From positions 1-64,000 of the forward strand of contig UQJP01000004.1 of the NCBI GenBank assembly GCA_900541415.1: a stretch of 64,000 nt of DNA. The letters are read 5' to 3'. Of this stretch, positions 1-5,517 are shown piece after piece. The position numbers and the translations under genes are program-made. This stretch comes from an uncultured Odoribacter sp. (GTDB taxonomy: Bacteria > Bacteroidota > Bacteroidia > Bacteroidales > Marinifilaceae). The notes under the pieces were generated by a model that worked only from the letters and a program-made list of their open reading frames with translations, ran no database searches and was not told where the DNA came from. The stretch's first letter is position 1; every line of letters begins with the position of its first letter.

Positions 1-560
1 CGGAAGCGGATCCCGTTTTGGTGGTTCACTCCGCCATCCACTTCAATCAAGGTATGGCTTCCGGCCTGGCCGATCAGTTGCTTTAATTTTTCCACTTTTT
101 TCAAGGAGTGTTCGATGAACGACTGTCCTCCGAAGCCGGGATTTACGCTCATGATCAGCACCACGTCGATGTCCTGAATGATGTCCTCCAGGCTGCTTAC
201 CGGGGTATGCGGATTCAGGGCTACGCCTGCTTTCATGCCCAGGGATTTAATATGTTGCACCGTGCGGTGTAGATGCGTGGAGGCTTCGATATGCACCGTC
301 AAAATATTCGCTCCGGCTTTTTGAAATGCTTCCACGTAACGTTCCGGCTGCACGATCATCAGGTGAACATCCAGCGGTTTCCGGGCGATCTTTTTCACCT
401 GGGATACGATGGGTAATCCGTAAGAGATGTTCGGGACAAATACCCCGTCCATAATATCCAGATGCATCCATCCGGCAACACTTTCATTGACCATTTCCAC
501 ATCTCGCCCCAGATTCAGAAAATCAGCAGAGAGAAGGGAAGGAGAAACAATCACGCTCAT
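1..560 (-). CDS. rpe: Ribulose-phosphate 3-epimerase (partial, 3' end outside window)
   Basis: Interconverts ribulose 5-phosphate and xylulose 5-phosphate in the pentose phosphate pathway; cytosolic TIM barrel. The reverse strand from an ATG at 558-560 reads a clear epimerase N-terminus: SPSLLSADF near residue 6, HLDIMDG, DVHLM, VHIEA, NPGFGGQ and DGGV, which are the metal-binding and phosphate-binding signatures of the family. About 186 codons are present of a usual 215-220, so only the C-terminal strand and helix are missing at the window edge. It lies 67 bp downstream of the gamma-carbonic-anhydrase-like gene on the same strand and has its own -7-like box at 587-594. The family call is secure. 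Confidence 0.96.
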   Translation of the reverse strand, partial: MSVIVSPSLLSADFLNLGRDVEMVNESVAGWMHLDIMDGVFVPNISYGLPIVSQVKKIARKPLDVHLMIVQPERYVEAFQKAGANILTVHIEASTHLHRTVQHIKSLGMKAGVALNPHTPVSSLEDIIQDIDVVLIMSVNPGFGGQSFIEHSLKKVEKLKQLIGQAGSHTLIEVDGGVNHQNGIRF

Positions 561-586
561 TCTATTTCTGTTATCGTTTAATGTTA

Positions 587-594
587 CAAAAGTA
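587..594 (-). promoter_or_regulatory. -7 promoter box of rpe
   Basis: On the minus strand the box reads TACTTTTG, a match to the Bacteroidetes -7 consensus TAnnTTTG, 27 bp before the rpe start codon. No clear TTTG -33 element was seen at the usual 19-21 bp, so the call rests on one box. Confidence 0.5.
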
Positions 595-627
595 GCAATT
601 AATCCGCAAATCTCCGGACATTCTTTT

Positions 628-1164
628 TCATTTTTCCTCTCCGGCTTCCGGCTCTGTGTACCAGCTTGCATACATGGAATAGGAGTTTACGATCCTTTCC
701 ACTTCTCCTTTTAATAATTCTTCTCCCAGTTGCTTCATTTTCTTAGCGGGCGTTCCGGAGTACACCCAGCCTGATTCTACCACAGTGCCTTTCGTTACCA
801 CACTTCCGGCGGCAATGATCGTGTTGCTTTCCACAATAGCATTATCCAGCACAATGGCTCCCATGCCGATCAGTACGTTGTCTTTGATCGTGCAGCCGTG
901 AACCACCGCATTGTGGGCGATGGATACGTTGTTCCCGATATTGGTGGGCGACTTCTGGTAGGTAGCGTGTATCGTGGCGTTATCTTGTATGTTTACTTTA
1001 TTGCCGATGCGGATGGAATGTACATCCCCGCGGAGTACTGCGCCGAACCAGATGCTACAATCGTCACCCATTTCCACATCGCCTATGATAGCGGCATTAT
1101 CGGCGAGAAAACAATTTTTTCCGAATTTGGGCGTATGCCCGTTCAATTTTTTAATGATAGCCAT
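628..1164 (-). CDS. Gamma-carbonic anhydrase-like hexapeptide-repeat protein
   Basis: A 178-residue left-handed beta-helix protein of the YrdA/PaaY/CamH gamma-carbonic-anhydrase family. Hexapeptide-type repeats run from about residue 20 to 140. The signature Arg45-Gly-Asp47 is present, and His66, His84 and His89 (spacing HNAVVH) are the expected metal ligands contributed across a trimer interface. The acidic loop of archaeal Cam is absent, as in the short CamH-like members. The likely role is reversible CO2 hydration, but many relatives have no demonstrated activity, so the substrate is uncertain. It is followed on the same strand by rpe; a shared transcript is possible but rpe has its own promoter-like box. 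Confidence 0.9.
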   Translation of the reverse strand: MAIIKKLNGHTPKFGKNCFLADNAAIIGDVEMGDDCSIWFGAVLRGDVHSIRIGNKVNIQDNATIHATYQKSPTNIGNNVSIAHNAVVHGCTIKDNVLIGMGAIVLDNAIVESNTIIAAGSVVTKGTVVESGWVYSGTPAKKMKQLGEELLKGEVERIVNSYSMYASWYTEPEAGEEK

Positions 1165-1410
1165 AATCGAATATTTTATAAAACCCAGTCCCGAATCGGG
1201 GATATGGTCTTGACTTATTTTAAGTTAGAAATGATTACGGAAAGTCCGTTAATCCTGTTCGAAGGTAATAAATAACAGGCAAAAGGCAATGGTTTTCCCG
1301 GATTTTCAGCTTTGTGATTTCTATTTTCGATTATTTAATGTATTTGCTGAAACCGGAAGGAAAGGGAAGGCGTACAATTGGATGTAATTGAAACTGATTA
1401 TTTAAAAGAA

Positions 1411-1420
1411 AGGAGAGAGA
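1411..1420 (+). promoter_or_regulatory. Strong Shine-Dalgarno before hsp20
   Basis: AGGAGAGAGA lies 4 bp before the ATG at 1425. Bacteroidetes genes usually lack a strong Shine-Dalgarno, so this purine-rich site fixes the start and hints at efficient translation of the stress chaperone. Confidence 0.65.
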
Positions 1421-1424
1421 ATTT

Positions 1425-1856
1425 ATGAGTATAGTAAAAAGAAATAGTGAAGTGAGTCCTTTCAGTTCAAATTTCTTAGAAGATTTTCTGAATAGCGGGA
1501 TTCTGGCTTCGAATGACAAGCGCGGATTGCCAGCTTTAAATATCAAGGAGGACGATAAAGAACTGACTTTGGAATTAAGAATTCCGGGACTGAAAAAAGA
1601 AGATATTCAACTTGATTATAACAATGGGATTTTGACACTTTCTGGGGAAAGGAATGAGGAAAAAGAAGAGAAGGATAAAGATAAATATCTGAGAAGGGAG
1701 TTTTCTTCCTATTCTTTTCACAGAAGCATCGAACTACCTGAGGAGAGGTATAATGTGGCAAAAGCCGAAGCATCCTATAAAGATGGGATTTTGGAGGTGA
1801 AAATGCCGAAGAAAGAGCAGAAAGATAAGACGAGCAAGAAAATTGAGGTGAAGTAG
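1425..1856 (+). CDS. Small heat-shock protein (Hsp20/alpha-crystallin family)
   Basis: ATP-independent holdase chaperone that binds unfolding cytosolic proteins in large oligomers. The 143-residue protein has a short N-terminal arm (to about residue 35), an alpha-crystallin domain (about 36-130) with the typical strand sequence ELTLELRIPGLKKEDIQLDY and YNVAKAEASYKDGILEVKMP, and a C-terminal I-x-V motif (KKIEVK) of the kind that links dimers. Length and domain order are standard for bacterial Hsp20. The gene stands alone: a Shine-Dalgarno precedes it and a rho-independent terminator follows at 1875-1911. No CIRCE or other heat-shock operator was recognised upstream. Confidence 0.96.
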   Translation: MSIVKRNSEVSPFSSNFLEDFLNSGILASNDKRGLPALNIKEDDKELTLELRIPGLKKEDIQLDYNNGILTLSGERNEEKEEKDKDKYLRREFSSYSFHRSIELPEERYNVAKAEASYKDGILEVKMPKKEQKDKTSKKIEVK

Positions 1857-1874
1857 GTAGTTTGATTTTAGTGG

Positions 1875-1911
1875 TCGGTCGGCTTTTTCATAAAGCCGGC
1901 CGATTTTTTTT
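1875..1911 (+). terminator. Terminator of hsp20
   Basis: 12-bp hairpin with one G-T pair (arms 1875-1886 and 1892-1903, loop of 5) followed by eight T residues, 19 bp after the hsp20 stop codon. Confidence 0.9.
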
Positions 1912-1919
1912 GAAAAATA

Positions 1920-1952
1920 TTTGGAAATTATATTTGAAAGTTTTTATCTTTG
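1920..1952 (+). promoter_or_regulatory. Promoter of tRNA-Gly
   Basis: -33 TTTG at 1920-1923, 21-bp spacer, -7 TATCTTTG at 1945-1952: a full match to the Bacteroidetes housekeeping promoter. Transcription should start near 1957-1960, about 30 nt before the tRNA. Confidence 0.85.
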
Positions 1953-1988
1953 CACCGTTCAAAACGAACGCAGTTACATTGAAATTAT

Positions 1989-2061
<73 letters not shown>

Positions 2062-2064
2062 CTC

Positions 2065-2094
2065 AAAGCCGGATTTTTTAGTCCGGCTTTTTTG
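2065..2094 (+). terminator. Terminator of tRNA-Gly
   Basis: Hairpin AAAGCCGGA/TCCGGCTTT (arms 2065-2073 and 2082-2090) ending in a T run, 4 bp after the tRNA. Confidence 0.92.
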
Positions 2095-2124
2095 TTTTCC
2101 ATTTTTGTCCCCCCCTTATACATG

Positions 2125-2684
2125 ATATTTTGATTAACTTATTATAAAAAAATGATAGTGTTCCAAGATAGTGTTTCCAAAAGTGTGTGTAAGTTTTCTT
2201 TTTTCATCTGTACAAATCTATGGAACTTTCCTTTTGGGTTTACAGTTTGTTACCGAAATGGTATGAGGTAAAAATGGAATAAGAATAGGTAGATAAGACC
2301 TGTTATGAAATTTTATTTTACAGTTTGAATGGTTATTATTTATCCTGTTTTCAGATAAAAAAGGTTTCTGTTAATAGAACTGTATAAATATCGGTTTTGT
2401 TTGTTTTAAGAGAGAAGTGTCGGGATAGCTGTAAAATAGAGGAAACTATTAAGTTTTTTGACCGATGAAGATCATGCATCGGGAAAAGCGGCAAGGTTTT
2501 TGTAATATGAACGTTATTGTGAAACTATAAATTAAGGGATTAAATTAATAATAGGTGAAATTGGTCCGGGTAAATTGGATTATAGCTTATGTTTAGAGCT
2601 GTGGAGTATAACCGTTTTTTAATTTATTGAAGGTACAATTTTGCCGACGGAACGATAAGGTTTAAATATTAATAAAATAGAGTT
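2125..2684. other. Long AT-rich intergenic stretch, no gene recognised
   Basis: About 560 bp of AT-rich DNA between the tRNA terminator and the zinc-ribbon gene. I see no convincing open frame, tRNA-like fold, inverted repeat or tRNA-end duplication. It marks the left edge of the AT-rich accessory patch that contains the CRISPR array. Confidence 0.5.
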
Positions 2685-3029
2685 ATGTGGAAATGTAGTA
2701 AATGTGATTTTGCTTACAATGAAGATGCAGCAGATACGTGTAAGCAATGCCATGCCGAAAAACCAAAGCATGTTAATGCCGGAATCGATTATGAAAACAT
2801 TTTGAGAAAGATAGCTTGGGGTATTCTTATCCTCGGGGTTTTGGGATCGATTATCATGATGTTCTCCGTTGGTTATACGGATACCCTTTATGGTCTTGAG
2901 GTTGATTGGATGATTGTCAGGTATGTTATATTTTCTTTAATTTCTTCTATCGTTTCCTGGGCTGTGCTAAACGTTATTGCCAATATATCATGCCGCCTGA
3001 AAAGTATAGATGATAAAATGAAGTTGTAA
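2685..3029 (+). CDS. Small zinc-ribbon membrane protein, unknown function
   Basis: A 114-residue protein whose N-terminus carries two CxxC knuckles (CSKC at 4-7 and CKQC at 19-22), a zinc-ribbon resembling zinc-ribbon/RanBP2-type fingers. Two hydrophobic segments follow, about residues 45-65 and 78-102, joined by a short loop, so the ribbon probably sits on the cytosolic face of a two-helix inner-membrane protein. No enzymatic motif is visible. The gene is flanked by long AT-rich spacers and is the first gene of the patch that holds the HEPN gene and CRISPR array; whether it belongs with them functionally is unknown. Confidence 0.75.
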   Translation: MWKCSKCDFAYNEDAADTCKQCHAEKPKHVNAGIDYENILRKIAWGILILGVLGSIIMMFSVGYTDTLYGLEVDWMIVRYVIFSLISSIVSWAVLNVIANISCRLKSIDDKMKL

Positions 3030-3057
3030 TTTAACCGGACGATTTTGTTTTGGGTAT

Positions 3058-3089
3058 GTTGCGATTTGCTTTCAAAATTGTATTTTTAG
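3058..3089 (+). repeat. Degenerate copy of the CRISPR repeat
   Basis: This 32-nt sequence matches the first 32 positions of the array repeat except at positions 5, 22, 26, 27 and 31 (27/32 identical, no gap), then similarity stops. It lies 1.66 kb before the array in the same orientation, on the far side of the HEPN gene. It could be a relic repeat. Read on the minus strand it is also complementary to repeat positions 1-21, with one G-U pair, so a second anti-repeat is possible. The promoter box present in the intact repeat (TACCTTTG) is TATTTTTA here. Confidence 0.75.
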
Positions 3090-3342
3090 CAACACGAACA
3101 GTTCGGAGAAGTTAGAATTGTTTTGGTAATTCGTCGGGCAATTTACAAAGAAAAAACAGAATATAAAGTATGTGTTGCGTATGTTGTAATTTTAAGTTTT
3201 GGAATAGAAAATAAAACAACAGATTATTCGTGCAATACAAAAAGTCAATTGTTTTAATTACAATTATATCTTACATAGCGTTGTAACTGATATGTCCAAA
3301 TTATATTTTATTATCCATGATAGTTTGAAGCTAATGTGGGAG

Positions 3343-4254
3343 TTATTCTATTAATTCTGTTTTTTCCCCATTTAAAATTAACACTAAAACGGCGATGTCC
3401 GAAACCACAGACACTACGAAATTAGCGTATACTGATGGCAGTCCTCTGAACTGCATGTCTTTACCGTGTCCAGAACCATAGGCATTTCTAAGCTCAGCTA
3501 CACCATGAATAATAGAATTAAGTCCACCCAATACTTGTTGGAGTGATTTTTTTGCAGATTCAGGATTCTCAACATCTGTTAAATCCAGAGATATGACTCG
3601 GCTGGACATTTCTTTAAATAGCCGGGGGAAATCCCATTCTTTAGATATAGGAACGCCTTTGGCTGTTAAAATAGACTTACAAATTGTTTCTATCAATTCT
3701 TTGGCAGTACCAATAGCTAAGTCTGTATCGTGTGGTAAAGCATCTACCATTGTTTTAGTTTTCGTCCTTATGTAATCAGAATTTAAATAAGATTTAATAA
3801 TTTCTTTATTGGTCGATAATTGTGTAGATAATGTTATTTCCCTGATTGAATATACAGGAAGATTTGAAATCCTATCTGAAATGTACACTTCAAAACCGTC
3901 TACGTTTAGTGCATTATTGTAGATATCTATTAAATTTAGTATATCTAATGAATTATTATATATCATTGGATGTAAGCTGTCAGTAAGTACCTTAATAAAT
4001 ATATTGTCCTCGCAATGAAGCAAATTAAAGCGAGCATCATTAAACATCCACCCTGGCTCATTATCATTCCATCGACAATCATTTTTTATATCTCCCCAAG
4101 CATTTTCATAGCGAGGGTCTTCTGATGGTAAAGAATTTAAATCAAAAGTCTTATTTAGAAAATCAGCATCATCTAATCTACCACTAATAGAAAGTCTTTG
4201 TTGTGTGATTTCGTCCGCTATCTTCTGTCGAGTAACAATGGTTATTTTATTCAT
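3343..4254 (-). CDS. AbiJ-like abortive-infection protein with C-terminal HEPN/Abi_C domain
   Basis: A 303-residue predicted phage-defence protein. Residues about 1-140 resemble the AbiJ N-terminal domain (pattern with SISGRLDDADFL, LPSEDPRYENAW, DNEPGWMFNDARF, HP and NALNVDGFEVY). Residues about 175-300 match the Abi_C family (IGTAKELIETICKSIL, then LRNAYGSGHGK). Arg256-Asn and His263 form R-N-x5-H, the catalytic signature of HEPN ribonucleases, so an RNA-cutting effector is the likely activity; this is inferred, not shown. The gene is much more AT-rich than the housekeeping genes around the patch, which suggests transfer. A repeat-like sequence at 4420-4450 forms a near-consensus promoter about 160 bp upstream, and a degenerate CRISPR repeat lies beyond its 3' end. 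Confidence 0.82.
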   Translation of the reverse strand: MNKITIVTRQKIADEITQQRLSISGRLDDADFLNKTFDLNSLPSEDPRYENAWGDIKNDCRWNDNEPGWMFNDARFNLLHCEDNIFIKVLTDSLHPMIYNNSLDILNLIDIYNNALNVDGFEVYISDRISNLPVYSIREITLSTQLSTNKEIIKSYLNSDYIRTKTKTMVDALPHDTDLAIGTAKELIETICKSILTAKGVPISKEWDFPRLFKEMSSRVISLDLTDVENPESAKKSLQQVLGGLNSIIHGVAELRNAYGSGHGKDMQFRGLPSVYANFVVSVVSDIAVLVLILNGEKTELIE

Positions 4255-4419
4255 AAAATCTTATATCATTTTCTTTTACTATCGAGAATATTTTGACTTT
4301 TACAAGTTCTACATTCTTTTTGAGAGTTTCTATATGTTTGTTTCTGTACCACTCCTCACAAGGTTCTGAGATTATTTAATAACAGTCTTTTTGATGTGAG
4401 TTTAGTCGTAGTTTGATAT

Positions 4420-4450
4420 GAAAGGTACGATTTTAGTAGCAATTTACAAA
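4420..4450 (-). promoter_or_regulatory. Repeat-derived promoter-like element upstream of the HEPN gene
   Basis: On the minus strand: TTTG (4447-4450), exactly 19 bp, then TACCTTTC (4420-4427), one base off the -7 consensus TAnnTTTG. It would start transcription near 4414 and read into the HEPN gene (ATG at 4254). The same bases are a CRISPR-repeat relative, and the intact repeats carry the equivalent TACCTTTG. No better promoter was seen between here and the gene. Confidence 0.5.
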
Positions 4451-4481
4451 AATGCAAAAAATTTTTGTTGTCACCACAATA
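4421..4481 (+). ncRNA. Candidate tracrRNA with anti-repeat (4421-4450)
   Basis: Bases 4421-4450 can pair with CRISPR repeat positions 1-30 with only four unpaired positions (1, 8, 14, 16). There is a lower helix of about 12 bp, a mismatched centre at repeat positions 14-16, and an unbroken 14-bp upper helix (AAAGGTACGATTTT). Helix, internal bulge, helix is the shape of type II crRNA:tracrRNA duplexes. A small stem-loop follows (TGTTGT, CACC, ACAATA; 4466-4481). A TTTG at 4412-4415 could be a -7 half-site placing the start near 4420. No GC-rich terminator follows, so the 3' end is unknown. The alternative is that the element is only an inverted repeat relic serving as a promoter on the other strand. 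Confidence 0.5.
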
Positions 4482-4503
4482 GAGTTAGTCAATCAGATTT
4501 TAT

Positions 4504-4689
4504 TCACTTATCAATTTCCGAGAAAATATTTTCAACATTACTGGTAAGAGCATTACTAATACATTTTGCAGAATATCCTCTGTCAAAAGGTACAGTTCCT
4601 GATGTAGCAGTTCCTGCCACCACATCAACCACCACTTTAGCCATAAAGCCCAAAATTTGTTTTACTACTTTTTTGTTCTCTTTTTTCAT
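4504..4689 (-). CDS. Small protein of unknown function (61 aa)
   Basis: A 61-residue open frame starting MKKENKKVVKQILGF. It has a basic start, a hydrophobic helix (about residues 9-26, FMAKVVVDVVAG), then a Gly/Thr-rich turn and a polar tail ending in NIFSEIDK. An upstream TTG at 4722 could extend it, but that codon lies inside the -7 box of a good promoter (4720-4750), so the ATG at 4689 is preferred. It resembles nothing I recognise; a small membrane-associated or toxin-like peptide is conceivable but unsupported. It sits between the candidate tracrRNA and the array, on the strand opposite to both, and could be co-transcribed with the HEPN gene 250 bp downstream. Confidence 0.5.
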   Translation of the reverse strand: MKKENKKVVKQILGFMAKVVVDVVAGTATSGTVPFDRGYSAKCISNALTSNVENIFSEIDK

Positions 4690-4719
4690 GGCAACGAAAA
4701 TTAAATGTTTCTGTTTTTT

Positions 4720-4750
4720 CAAACATATTTAGTATAACAATATAAACAAG
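4720..4750 (-). promoter_or_regulatory. Divergent promoter at the leader edge of the CRISPR array
   Basis: Minus strand: CTTG (4747-4750), 19-bp spacer, TATGTTTG (4720-4727), matching the Bacteroidetes promoter at all -7 positions and three of four at -33. It fires away from the array toward the 61-aa ORF and the HEPN gene. Its -33 box includes the first base of repeat 1. Confidence 0.6.
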
Positions 4751-5179
4751 TTGTGATTTGCTTTCAAAATCGTACCTTTGGTATATAAAACACAACCGTT
4801 AGCACTGGAAGCCCTTGAAGCCGAGCGTTGTGATTTGCTTTCAAAATCGTACCTTTGGTATATAAAACACAACGCCCGTTCCCGGAATCCGGAAACGATC
4901 GGAGTTGTGATTTGCTTTCAAAATCGTACCTTTGGTATATAAAACACAACTGGTGAATGTTGGGATGCACCCAGCGGAAGTTGTGATTTGCTTTCAAAAT
5001 CGTACCTTTGGTATATAAAACACAACAAAGAGATCGGCGCCCAAGCCGCCGCGATGTTGTGATTTGCTTTCAAAATCGTACCTTTGGTATATAAAACACA
5101 ACAACAGGGACATTCACAAAAGATGTTATTCCGTTGTGATTTGCTTTCAAAATCGTACCTTTGGTATATAAAACACAAC
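4750..5179 (+). CRISPR. CRISPR array, 6 repeats / 5 spacers, type II-C-like repeat, no cas genes
   Basis: Six identical 47-bp repeats start at 4750, 4827, 4904, 4980, 5056 and 5133; the first 20 bases are GTTGTGATTTGCTTTCAAAA and the last six CACAAC. Spacers are 30, 30, 29, 29 and 30 bp, all different, and GC-richer than the repeats. Repeat length, spacer length and 5' half resemble the type II-C repeats I recall from Bacteroides fragilis. No cas9, cas1 or cas2 occurs in the 64-kb window. Each repeat holds TACCTTTG at positions 24-31 with GTTG at 1-4, a 19-bp spacing that fits a Bacteroidetes promoter, so every spacer may be transcribed from its own repeat in the + direction. Identical repeats argue that the array was active recently. 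Confidence 0.98.
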
Positions 5180-5257
5180 TGATTGTCTGTATTTGTTTTA
5201 TAATCAGAGATGTATCAAGGGTATTAGAATTAAAAAATCGGATGGTATTTTTTGGAG

Positions 5258-5282
5258 AAACCGCTTTAATAGCGGTTTTTTT
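5258..5282 (+). terminator. Terminator after the CRISPR array
   Basis: Hairpin AAACCGCT/AGCGGTTT (arms 5258-5265 and 5271-5278, loop TTAAT) followed by T residues, 78 bp past the last repeat. It probably ends array transcripts. No anti-repeat was found between the array and this hairpin. Confidence 0.85.
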
Positions 5283-5473
5283 AATTTCTAAAAAGTTTGA
5301 ATGACCGGAGCATGGAAGAGGGGGACATAAATGTTTTGTAAATAAAACTTTATATAATTTGATTAGGTCGTGTGTTATTTTCGAATTTTAAATTAGGGAG
5401 AGAAACGTGAATTGTTTTTTGTTTTTCGGGTGAGATCGGTTGGAAAATCGTGGGCGATCGGGTAAAATTTAGT

Positions 5474-5481
5474 TATTTTTG
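5474..5481 (+). promoter_or_regulatory. -7 promoter box of the PIF1-like helicase gene
   Basis: TATTTTTG fits TAnnTTTG, 36 bp before the start codon; only a weak GTGG lies 19 bp upstream at the -33 position. Confidence 0.5.
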
Positions 5482-5517
5482 TCCCCAATAAGGGTGTTTA
5501 AATAATTTGAAGAGGGT

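Noticed and set aside
4418..4732. 104-aa + strand frame beginning at the anti-repeat
   Set aside because: It has no recognisable domain, overlaps the better-supported minus-strand 61-aa frame and its promoter, and begins inside the repeat-derived element.
4764..5178. Minus-strand proteins reading through the CRISPR array
   Set aside because: They are repetitive translations of the repeat (FIYQRYDFESKSQ units), not genes.
5180..5257. tracrRNA between the array and its terminator
   Set aside because: No stretch here can pair with the repeat beyond a few bases; the better anti-repeat is at 4421-4450.
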